Assembly: GCA_963921425.1 (NCBI GenBank)
Contig: OY992839.1
Coordinates: 6,799,409 to 6,863,408, forward strand
Source: Dryas octopetala
Lineage: Eukaryota; Streptophyta; Magnoliopsida; Rosales; Rosaceae
DNA: 64,000 nucleotides
Reading direction: 5' to 3'
Positions 22,134 through 32,353 of this stretch are shown here, piece after piece (the stretch's first letter is position 1; every line of letters starts with the position of its first letter). Position numbers and translations under genes: made by a program. The notes under the pieces were generated by a model. The model did not search any database, was not told the DNA's origin, and worked only from the letters and a program-made list of their open reading frames with translations.

Positions 22134-24361
22134 ATGCTGCGCTCTTGTTACAGGCCGCTTGAGCGCTGCTTCGGATTGCGATGTGGGACTGGTGGCGGCG
22201 GCGATGGGCTGCTCTGGCACATGGACTTGAAGCCCTACGCCTCCGGTGACTACTCGATCGCTGTGGTGCAGGCCAATTCGAACCTCGAGGATCAGGGCCA
22301 GGTGTTCACCTCTCCCTTCGCCACGTACGTCGGCGTCTACGACGGCCATGGCGGCCCCGAAGCTGCTAGATTCGTCAACAACCACCTCTTCCCTTATATG
22401 CACAGTATGTCTCTCTTCTTCGCCTCGACTTTGTATTGGGTTTTTGTTTTTTTTACTGGGTCAAGTGATTTTGAATTGGGTTTGTGTTTTGTGGTTAAAA
22501 ATTCTGATGCTTTAGATTGAATTTTGCAGAATTTGCGACGGAGCAAGGTGGGTTGTCAGCAGATGTGATAAAGAAGGCATTCAGTGCCACTGAAGAGGAA
22601 TTTTTGCGCTTGGTGAAGCGATCGTTTACGGTGAAGCCGCAAATTGCTTCAGCGGGATCGTGTTGCCTTGTGGGTGCAATTTCGAATGATGTTTTGTATG
22701 TGGCCAATCTTGGGGACTCCCGAGCAGTGCTCGGGCGGAGAGTGTCCGAGAGTAGGAGGAATACGGTGGTGGCAGAACGGTTGTCCACTGATCACAATGT
22801 GGGAGTTGAGGAGGTCAGGAAGGAGGTTGAAGCACTTCATCCTGATGATTCGCATATCGTGGTGTACACTCGCGGAGTTTGGAGGATAAAGGGCATAATT
22901 CAGGTACATTTGTTTGTGCCACCTAAAGTATGAGTTTAGATGAATTGCAATGTGATAATTCATAATACTAGGAGTAAGCATTGTGTACGTAAGATATGTG
23001 TTTAGATGGTTTTGCTATGTGTATTCTGCCATGTATATGTATATGTAAGTAGGCATTATTTAGAGGGTTTATTAATTTTACATTTTACTTTAGATTGGTA
23101 AAGAGTGTGAGGCAGGTGATCCAATCTACCTTTTAACCCATGTATTCTGTTTCCTTTGTCTTTATTCAAAAAACACTTATTCAACTTGCTCCTTGTATTC
23201 TTAGTTTTCTAATAGAGTTGTATGTTCCAGGAATCTTATGCCCCACCTCCTGATCCAGCATCTCATGCAGGTTCGTTAGAAGTGTTTGTTTTTCATGCAT
23301 GAGATGTACAGGTAAGGTAGGCCTCCGAATCATAGAACTGAAGCCTATGTACCTGCAGGGAATTTATTTTTGACTTACCACTATGTAAAGTTGCTGAGGT
23401 TGTGGATATTTGGTTTCTTATTACTGGTGTAAAGTATTGCAATTATGTGCCTCAGTTTGGCTGTTTGTACCTCTAGACATAGCAATAAATGAGTTATATG
23501 TAATGGAGGATGCTGCTCTAATTTTTTTTTTCTTTTTTCAGGTGTCAAGATCTATTGGGGATGTTTATCTAAAGAAGCCCGAGTTTAACAGAGACCCAAT
23601 ATACCAGCAATTTGGGAACCCTGTCCCTATGAAGCGGCCAGTGATGACAGCAGAACCCTCAATCATTACTAGAAACATCAAGCCACAGGATTTGTTTTTG
23701 ATATTTGCATCAGATGGCCTCTGGGAACAGTTGAGTGATGAGGCAGCAGTAGAAATTGTTTTCAAAAACCCTAGAGCTGTAAGTTCCCATCCTTCACCTA
23801 TTTGTGTAGATACAAACAGGAGTTTAGTTTTTCACCCGTTATTGATCTTCATTCTTAACATCTAATCAGATGCCATGGAAATGTAATGGTTCAAGTTTAG
23901 TTTGTTAGGCACCTGAGCATATGTTTGTTTCCTTCCATGTATTCCCTCTTCTTTCTTTTCCCTCTTTAATAGATTAAAATGTTTCAAATGTAATAATAAA
24001 AGTAGGACTTAAATTATATGAATTTGTCCAAAAGAGTAGACATCTCTGTCAGAATGTGACAAAATTTCATTCATTGGCTTAACATTTGCAGGGTATCGCA
24101 AAGAGATTGGTAAGGGCTGCTCTTCATGTGGCTGCAGAGAAGAGGGAGATGAGATATGATGACATAAAGAAAATTAAGAAGGGAATAAGGCGTCACTTTC
24201 ACGATGATATTACTGTTATTGTAGTCTATCTTGATCAACACAAAAGCTCCTCAAAACGTAAATCTACGCACGAAGTTATTGACTTCACCAGAGCACCTGT
24301 AGATATTTTCTCGCTCAGTGCAGAAGAAGCAGAAGAGGATCTGCATCACATAATTTCGTGA
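22134..24361 (+). CDS. Clade D protein phosphatase 2C (PP2C38/42-like), four exons
   Basis: Exons are 22134-22404, 22530-22903, 23542-23778 and 24092-24361; all borders are GT-AG and the joined frame gives 383 residues, the usual length for clade D. Visible PP2C motifs: [10 protein letters not shown] (metal-binding Asp), [55 protein letters not shown] and [11 protein letters not shown]. These Mg/Mn-dependent Ser/Thr phosphatases act at the plasma membrane and cytosol; Arabidopsis relatives dephosphorylate H+-ATPases under SAUR control, and PP2C38 acts on the immune kinase BIK1. Exon 2 ends with an unusual [14 protein letters not shown] in place of the more common VVLKHKVWR. Two scrambled partial copies lie downstream (29.4 and 37.0 kb). 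Confidence 0.92.
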
Positions 24362-25090
24362 ACCAAAGAATACCTTGAAATGGTTGATACTCTAGCATAG
24401 TTTAGTTTCAATAGTGGAAATAATTAAAAAAAAAAACATGCCAGGAAGGTTAGTTGTTTTTTAATTGGTTGGGATATAGGAATTCAGTAGCATAGGGGTA
24501 TACAAGCACTTACGAATGCAGACTTGGCTGGGAATAGATTTCTGCAACCAAAGGTCTAATTTCCTCTCCCTTTATGTATTTTTCCTGGCTCAAATTGACA
24601 GCAATGAAGTGCCAATTTTGTGACTTTTGTTTTCAAAATATTCTAGTTACAAATTCTGTTCTATTGATTGCTTACTGTGTTCTCTTCTCTTCACGGCATT
24701 CATCAGAGGCTTGTATAGGTTGCAGACAACAAGGTGAGTACATAGGCAACATAAGTAAAATATCTGATGTTGTATTTTCTGTTTGATCGAGCAGGGGTAG
24801 TTTCTTCTGGGATTGATGTAGTTGGTTTCTAACAATGACCATAGTGTAGAAGTGCGACAATTGCTGTAATTAATTTTTTACCATTGTATCCGTAGCCTCT
24901 ACACAGTTAATGGCAGTTTTAGACTGTACTGGGACGATTTTGTTACCTATTTCTCTTGTCTGTTCTTATTTACTATTCATTATTCAATTCATTATATGTA
25001 TGCATGTTTGGTATAAGATGACATTAAAAGGTTGGAGGATTAGACCAGACTTCAATGTCGAACCTTTACAATCTCAGACTAGAAACGAGC
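24362..25090. other. PP2C 3' flank
   Basis: Probable 3' UTR and flank. The segment from 24377 (AAATGGTTGATACTCTAGC) to about 24840 is repeated after both PP2C pseudogenes, which shows that the duplications reached beyond the coding part. Confidence 0.55.
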
Positions 25091-25099
25091 TTGGGTCAC

Positions 25100-25710
25100 G
25101 AACCTAGCATATTATATATGCATGTTGACTAGAAAAGTTGACCCTGCGGCTTAATCGTGGATTAGTCATGATTTCAACCAAAGAACCAAGACATCAACAA
25201 CAGTGGTTGCCGGCCGTTGACGTCGAGTCCAGTCCAATCCATTCTCCTCATTTTCAAATTTTCAACAACTGGTAAACATTAACGCACGGCATGATGAATT
25301 TATGATTCATTTGGTACATATCATGCTATGATTTTTCTATTTTATTTTTGTTTTGTCAAATCATGCTATGCGTTTTCAAGGAAACGTGATGTTGGTTAGA
25401 AATGTATTCACTGGAAGTCGTCTTAGGAACAGCAAGTTTAAGAACTACAACTTGGAGTCTTGGACCTCTTCCTCATCCTAATAATTCTTGTCCTAAACAA
25501 TTAACCAGCAACTATATATGTTTTCTACATCAAGAAAACCATTTACCAGTGGCTCCTCCAAGGCTTGGTCACCTTTTGTATTATTTTTTTCTTTTTCAAC
25601 TTTTACATGCTGCTTGTGGAGTCTAGCTTCTGCTACAGTAAATGAGAAAATTTGTAAGTAAATAATTACCAATGCCGTGCATTGTGTCACTGGCCGGCTT
25701 TTCACTGCAC
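25100..25710 (+). pseudogene. Ghost receptor-kinase locus: RLK promoter fused to RLK 3' flank
   Basis: 25100-25260 matches the far upstream flank of kinase 2 (47560-47720: GCATGTTGACTAG, CAACAACAGTGG, GTTGACGTCG). 25370-25500 matches the near promoter of kinase 1 (32200-32280: CTGGAAGTCGTCTT, ACTTGGAGTCTTGGACCTC, TTCTTGTCCTA), but its TATAAA is lost (CCTAAACAA). From about 25550 it matches the DNA after the stop of kinase 2 (52360-52490: GGAGTCT, CTACAGTA, GTAAGTAAATAAT). The coding part of about 3.3 kb is wholly absent, so this is a deleted gene seen only through its edges. Confidence 0.65.
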
Positions 25711-27266
25711 AAGACGGACATTGTGGTACTTGCTAACTTTCTTCTGGGTAGCAAGTCAGCCAAGTGAGTACTTCGAAAGGTAAAGATCCACACGATAATT
25801 AGATTCGTGTAAACACCAAACAAACAACAAATAATAATCACACAATAAAACAAAAAGGAAAGGCTCACAGTGCAACAAATGATTGAATAATATGCTTCTT
25901 ATATTGATGGCAAGAGAGTACAAGGGCTCATGTGCATGCTTTTACCTATGCTAGTAAGTTAGCCCAGCATTCCACCGACTAATCACCGCCTGTAAAGAGC
26001 ATTTTGAGCCATTTTCATGATTACACCAAAAAACATCAAAATGTACGATGAATCATAATTCATCCTAAAAAAATAACTAATTTGTTAATTACTGAAATAC
26101 CCTTGCACACAAGCAAGCGGCCAAAAGCTTGACTAATGGCTTTGGACAAACTTGGTTATGGCAATACAAAAGCAGCCCCTACTAACACATTGTGTGAAGA
26201 CTATGTACTAACCAAAATTAAAGAATACGTACTAGTACTACATATTCTGTATACGGATCTTGCAAATCAAGCATTCATATGTACAGTCTTCAAATTCCCA
26301 TTCACAGATAGGATTTCCCTTCCTTCAAATCCATCAGAGCAGTTTTTTCATCTGTTAAGGCAGCACTAAACCCAATAAGTTTATATGTCGTCAATATATG
26401 CTGAAAATGATCTGAGCTTCTAAAGTTTGTATGTCATAATCTGTGTGTTTTAGAACCTACTAGTGATGGTTGATATCAACTTTGTTGCAAAAATGGACCA
26501 CTATGGCACATGTAATTGGTCTTTTTGGACTTTCAAAATCCAATTACTATAGGTGTTGAAAGGCTACACGAATCCTCTGCTAGCTTTTTAGTACTTATTT
26601 TTGCTTGATTTTAATCTTAACATTGTAATATGAATTCAATAGCGGGTGATTAAAAGAGTAGTAGATTTGTAACACTTTTAAATAATAATGACATCAAATG
26701 AACACATGGATCATAACTCATAAGTTTAAAACATACAAAAATAAGTACAATAGAGCATCTTAATTAGATTAGGCTCCTTCCTTTATGATCGAATTTGTCA
26801 ATTTCAAGTAAATTTTGAATAGTGTTATTGGTCAAGTTTGCTTATAATTTCAATTTTGATGATCTCATTCTATGAAATAAGAAGAGTTGTTTTATTGGTT
26901 TAGACATAATCTTATACGAAAATCTGAAATTCTATACTAAAAAATTCGAAATTCTATACGAGAACTATTTACGCATTAAAAATCTGTTATATAAAGTTGA
27001 CATAAAAGATTTTTTTTATAGACTCCATCCCGATGTAGATATAAAAAATCACCCTTTCAATCAGACCCTACGATTTTAATTTAAGTAAAAATAATTATTA
27101 AAAAAAAAAAAAAAAAGTGTAGAGCAAATAGCATATTCTTTAGTGCTTTAGAGAAAAACACTATATTGCAATATTGCATTGCATCGTAAACAAAATTATT
27201 GCCCTATCAGATTCAGGTACTGGAGACCCTCTGAAGCTCTATTCTCAAACCTATTTCCGTGAGAGT
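25711..27266. other. AT-rich spacer before SWS1
   Basis: No gene supported. The ORF at 26136-26369 has no recognisable domain. An A run lies at 27101-27116. Confidence 0.45.
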
Positions 27267-28304
27267 ATGAATGCGAGTAATTTGGTTGCAGGCGCAGTGT
27301 GGACGGCCATTGAATCAACTGCTTCAGGTCTTTCCCTTTGACTCTTTTCCATTCCTAACTTTGTTTTTTTTTTTTGTTCTTTAATTTTGAGTATTTAATA
27401 TTCACTTTTAATTTGATCGGTGATGAGAGGCAACTAATTGAAATGGGACAGTGACCGATGATCAGCTCTCCATGTTAGTCTCCTTTCAAATTCCTTTTAA
27501 ACTCGTTTGGCTAAGCTGAAATTTTTTACAATGTGTGTAATTGAATGTTTGTTACTGCAAATTCAGCTTGCATTTCTTGTTCGGAAAGAACTTGGAGCGA
27601 GCAATAAGGATAGTGGATCAAAGGGGTGTCAAGAGGATTTCCGGTGAGCCCAGTGGACGTTTTATCTTTCAGGTTCAACTTCTTTTCAAATCAGCTTCTG
27701 GGTTTATTTTGTATGCTTGTATTAAACTAATACATGGACAATTAATTATGGATACGCACCTTGAGCAGTTTGGGCAAAATTTTGGAACTCTGGCTGAATT
27801 AGGTGAAATCAAATGAAAAACCAAACATTTAGAAATTCGGCTGCTTTGATTTTTTTTATCTTATGGAATTTGGTTTATGTTCATCCAAAAAAATGAAAAC
27901 TTGCGTGACTCATGTTCTTTTGGGCGAAATAATCATATATTTATTTGAAGTGAAAAGAAAAATGAAATCTCAGTTCTTATTTTATGTTGTCTGGTTAGGT
28001 AGTTGGAGAATCGCGTAGGATGGAGGAGTACTTCTGTTTTACTGAGCACTATTGTGCTTGTTATTCATTCTTCTATGACATTGTAAACAGAGGAGAGCAG
28101 CTCTGCGTGAGATTCCCCTCTTGCTTCTCCATTACTTAGTAGTTCCTTGAACTTTGCTGTTTTACAATTTTTCTTATTTTGAATATCTTTCTTCTTGTCC
28201 AGTGTAAGCATCAATTAGCTGCAAGACTTGCTGCATCATTGGGAGCATGCACTGAAGTTAAGGTGTCTGATGAGCAGTTAGCTCTACTGCTTTCCAATCT
28301 CTGA
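27267..28304 (+). CDS. SWS1: SWIM zinc-finger protein SWS1/ZSWIM7 (Arabidopsis SSN2 type), five small exons
   Basis: Exons read by hand: 27267-27327, 27452-27473 (22 bp), 27567-27672, 27999-28106 and 28203-28304; all borders are GT-AG and the joined frame is 132 residues. The protein runs MNASNLVAGAVWTAIEST, QLSILHFLFGKNLERAIR, RISGEPSGR, VVGESRRMEEY, then the SWIM finger C82-A-C84-x15-C100-K-H102 (YCACYSFFYDIVNRGEQL before CCKH), and ends QLALLLSNL. Length and motif order fit plant SWS1. The family forms a Shu-type complex with RAD51 paralogues and promotes homologous recombination; the Arabidopsis member SSN2 is also linked to defence-gene control in the sni1 background. Acts in the nucleus. 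Broken pieces of this gene follow both complete receptor kinases in the window. Confidence 0.88.
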
Positions 28305-28455
28305 TATCTGTGGACAGAGTCAAAATTTGGCATTTGGAGTTTTAAGAGGTACTACAGGAGCAGGTCACAATTGAATCTGCTCGTCTATTTGTTCTACATG
28401 AAATTCCAGCATGATCTGAAATTTAATATTATTGGTCTAGGAAATACAAATGTAG

Positions 28456-30565
28456 TGCATCCTTTATGGGATATAGAAGTGTTAAGATCAGGATCACTTT
28501 TTTAACATCACATGTATGTATTCTTTGATTGGAACTGGTATAAACATGACCTGAAATTCTCTCCCTCCCTCCCTCCCTCCCTCTATATATGAACGGATGG
28601 AATCCCTATTTTGCTGCTTTTGTGAATTTATCTTTCAGGTTAATGATGTAGTTTCAATTTGAGATTAAGGATATATTTAATATTTTGGCATTAGCACTGC
28701 AGTTTTTTAGCTAAATCCTTGGAGGGTAAATTCATAATTTCAGTTGTGGAATTATATGGTTGGTTAAAGTGTTCTCTAGGCATATTATTTACATCCTGAT
28801 ACTTCATTTGTGCTCAATGTGACTAATTTTAAAATTTGCACTGATTTGATTTTGATTGGTATATTTGATGCTTTCTGAAGCAAATGGCTCAGGTATATCT
28901 CTTATTAAATGAGATTTGTTTTTAGTTTCGTGCGATATCTAATTTCTAAGAACCCTACCAATGCATCTGGATTGTTCGTTCTGATTGGCCTGGATTGGTA
29001 TACATATGCATCAAGTGATGCATCTAACTGAACACAAAAAACAAAGGTCCACTTTGAATGGCTCCAAAAATGCACTTGAAATTGTTGTAAGACCAAAATT
29101 AATAGCTATCCAAAAATATAGCTCCTCTGTTTCATCCTGGTTATGTGCTCAAATATACTATTACTGATCATTTTAGCCCTCATAGTTACTATTGCCGTGC
29201 TGGTTCAATTTCCTTCAGTTAGATTGTAAATTTATACCATTGCAGGGACAATACTGCTTGGAAATGTTGTATAATGCTCGGAGGACTTGAGAAAAATCTG
29301 GCTTAAATTAGGACAGACTTTTTAAAAAACACTTCAGCAATCTTTCAAATAACTAAGTTTTAACAATAACAACAATTACAAATGCCATTAAAGCCTCAAC
29401 AACAACGATTTCTGTAATTTCAAATTATGTTTTGTATGTGGCAAATCTTGGGGCCTCCCGAGCAGTCCTCAGGCAGAGAGCATCTGAGAGCAGGAGGAAT
29501 CTGGTGGTGGCAGAACGCTTGTCTACTAATCATAATGTGGGAGTTGAGGAGGTCATGAAGGAGGTTGAAGCACTTCATCCTGATAATTCGCATATTATGG
29601 TGTATAGTTGATGAATATTCAGGTAAGTGTGATTCTTGTTATGAAGCTCTTCTTTGTTTGTTGCTACCTAAAGTATGATTTTATATATGGTGAATTGCAA
29701 TTTATGCAATTCACAGTCCTAGGAGTAGTGTATGTAAGATATGCGTTTAGATGGTTCTGCCTTGTATATGCTGCCATGTATATATATGTATATGTTGATA
29801 TTACATTTTACAATGATATCACAGTTATTTTAGTCTATCGTGATCAACACAAAAGCTCCTCAAAACTTAAATTTAAGTACGAAGTAGTTGGCTCCACCAG
29901 AGCACCTGTAGATATTTTCTCTCTCACCCCTCAGCAGATGAAGCAGTGGAAGATCCGCTTCACGTGTTTCCATCAACAAAAGAAACCTTGAAATGGTTGA
30001 TACCCTAGCATAGTTTAGTTGCAATAGTTGAAATTATTAAAAAACATGTCAGGAGGGTTAGTTGTTTCTGGATTTTGTTGGGATATGTTAGATGGAGGAA
30101 TTCAATCGCATAGGTATACAAGCACTTATGAATGCAGACTAGGCTGGGAATAGATTTCTGCAACCAAAGGTCTAATTTCTTTTCTCACTTTATGTATTTT
30201 GCCTGGCTCAAATCGACAGCATGGAAGTGCCAATTTTGTTTTCCAAATATTCTATTTACATAAGCCTACTGATTGCACTTATGGTCTATTGATGGAATGC
30301 AAGTAAAGTATCTGATTGTAAAATTTTGGGTTTGATCGACAAGGGCTAGTTTATTCTGGGATTGCTGTAGTTGGATTCCAACAGTGACCATCCTTCACCT
30401 AATTGTATAGTAATATACAAACAAGAGTTTAATTTATCACCTTTTATTGTCATTGATCTTCATTCTTAATATCTAATCAACTGCCATGGAAATGTAGCGG
30501 CTCAGGTTTACTTTGTTAGTTACACGAGCATATTCAAATTATCAACAACCAGAAAATATTATGCA
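28456..30565. repeat. 2.1-kb segmental duplication, copy 1
   Basis: Matches 36121-38187 almost base for base from GTGCATCCTTTATGG through the PP2C fragments to TTCAACAACCAGAAA, with scattered single changes and a few small length differences. It includes a (CCCT)n run at 28560-28582 that is shorter in copy 2. The spacing (about 7.66 kb) spans receptor kinase 1. Confidence 0.92.
29395..30510 (+). pseudogene. PP2C pseudogene 1, partial and scrambled
   Basis: Order of pieces relative to the intact gene: most of exon 2 (29415-29620, with [31 protein letters not shown]), start of intron 2, end of exon 4 (29810-29960, [17 protein letters not shown]), the 3' flank, then a piece of intron 3 (30388-30530, CATCCTTCACCTA, ATCTTCATTCTTAATATCTAATCA). 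Exons 1 and 3 are missing and a stop follows HIMVYS. The intron 3 piece lies after the 3' flank, so the copy arose by more than one rearrangement. Confidence 0.82.
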
Positions 30566-30614
30566 GGTTCTTCCTGTCCTCTATATCAATTAGTTTGTGT
30601 CATCTGAAATCAAA

Positions 30615-30690
30615 CTTTCTAATTTAACAGGAGAAGTCCCTCCTTCCTAATTTGGTAACCTTTTATCTCTCAAGATACAAGGTGCAAACA
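30615..30690 (+). pseudogene. Short LRR receptor-kinase fragment
   Basis: TTTAACAGGAGAAGTCCCTC followed by a decayed copy of the NLSSLQ leucine-rich repeat of the kinases (compare 32905-32970). A sister fragment lies at 47810-47900 upstream of kinase 2, at the same place in its module. Confidence 0.7.
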
Positions 30691-30702
30691 ATAATAACTT
30701 TT

Positions 30703-31509
30703 AGAGCAAATAACAATTTAGTACCTCAACTTTATATGTTGTTTCAATTTAGTACCCCAACTTTAAAACCTTGCAAAAAAGTACCTCAACTTTTATTTTG
30801 TATCAATTTAGTACCCCAACTTTAAAACCTTGCAAAAAAGTACCTCAACTTTCATTTTGTGTCAAAATAGTACCTCCATTAGTTTTTCTGTCAAAATAGC
30901 AGGGGTATTTTCGTCTTTTCCTAAAATTAAAAAAAAAAATTTTTTTTGAATAAAAAATAATAATTTTTTTTTGAATTAANNNNNNNNNNNNNNNNNNNNN
31001 NNNNNNNNNNNNNNNNNNNNNNNNNNNNNNNNNNNNNNNNNNNNNNNNNNNNNNNNNNNNNNNNNNNNNNNNNNNNNNNNNNNNNNNNNNNNNNNNNNNN
31101 NNNNNNNNNNNNNNNNNNNNNNNNNNNNNNNNNNNNNNNNNNNNNNNNNNNNNNNNNNNNNNNNNNNNNNNNNNNNNNNGAAACAATTTTTTTTTTTTTT
31201 TTAATTTTAATTATTTTAAAATTTTTTTTTTTAAAATTTTTTTTTTTAAATTTTTTTTATTCAAAAAAAATTATTATTTTTTAAATTTAAGGAAAAGACG
31301 AAAATACCCATGCTATTTTGACAGAAAAACTAACTGAGGTACTATTTTGACACAAAATGAAAGTTGAGGTACTTTTTTGCAAGGTTTTAAATTGGGGTAC
31401 TAAATTGATACAAAAATGAAAGTTGAGGTACTTTTTTGCAAGGTTTTAAAGTTGAGGTACTAAATTGAAACAACATATAAAGTTGAGGTACTAAATTGTA
31501 ATTTGCTCT
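30703..31509. mobile_element. MULE-like element with long terminal inverted repeats, contains assembly gap
   Basis: The left end AGAGCAAATAACAATTTAG and right end CTAAATTGTAATTTGCTCT are inverted repeats that continue inward for roughly 270 bp each, with repeated GTACCTCAACTTT motifs. A 7-bp target duplication AACTTTT (30696-30702 and 31510-31516; 8 bp if the ambiguous base is counted) flanks it. Long TIRs and this duplication size point to a non-autonomous Mutator-like element. The centre is unknown because of 200 N. Confidence 0.75.
30980..31179. other. Assembly gap (200 N)
   Basis: A run of N in the centre of the MULE-like element, most likely a collapsed A/T-rich palindrome. The round size suggests a placeholder length. 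Confidence 0.97.
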
Positions 31510-32275
31510 AACTTTTATGCCCTTGCCATGCCTAATCACCAGTACTTTTAGATGAGTAAGCACCTACGAAGTGTTTTTTCAGAAAACACTAACAAGTGCT
31601 TCTTTAACTCAAAAATTACTATTAGCTATTTTTATTGAATGCTATAAAAAACACTTCTGACTATCTGAAAGGTTTTTTAGACCTTCCTAAAACATTGTCA
31701 AACTTTACAAAAAAAGAAAAGAAAATAAGCATTATCAAACAGATCTTAATCGCTTCTATTGCATACCAAATCATAAATGAGTCCCTCACTAATTCAAATC
31801 TTCTTTCCCTTCCACTCCCTAGTTACTTGTTGGATTCATCAGTCTAAAAAGAATTTTAAAAAGACTTGGGGAGGCTAGCACTCCCTAGTTCTAAATATGA
31901 GTGCTTTCACCACTTCACCTTAATTTCTCATTAACTCATCATTCATCATTATTATACTGGCAACACTAACTCCCAACTTTATGACCCATTTGGTATCATG
32001 GTATGCATTTTCAAGGAAACATGTTGTTGGCAAGAAATAGTTTTATTCTTTTTTAATTGAGGTAAGGAAAGGTTCGGAGCAATTCTTGCCCATTATTATA
32101 TTAAACATTTATCTGAAACTAAAAGGCATTTACCCTTTGTTGAAATGGCTCAACTTGTAAAGAATTCTACCATTAACGTTGGAAAGCTAAGTTGAAGACT
32201 GGAAGTCGTCTTCAGAAAAGCAACTTTAAGAAACTACTACTTGGAGTCTTGGACCTCATCCTAATATTTCTTGTC

Positions 32276-32283
32276 CTATAAAT
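32276..32283 (+). promoter_or_regulatory. TATA box of receptor kinase 1
   Basis: TCCTATAAATTCG, about 75 bp before the ATG; kinase 2 has TCCTATAAATAATTAG at about 48809-48820 in the matching position. Confidence 0.6.
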
Positions 32284-32353
32284 TCGTGTGACATGCTTGA
32301 GCTGAAATGGGACTTACCAGTTAGAACTTAGAACACATCAGATCCAATTCAAA

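Noticed and set aside
26136-26369. 77-codon open frame
   Set aside because: No recognisable motif, no duplicates and no splice partners; likely chance.
28905-29167. Overlapping small frames repeated exactly at 36527-36789
   Set aside because: Their conservation is explained by the recent 2.1-kb duplication, not by coding constraint; both strands are equally conserved.
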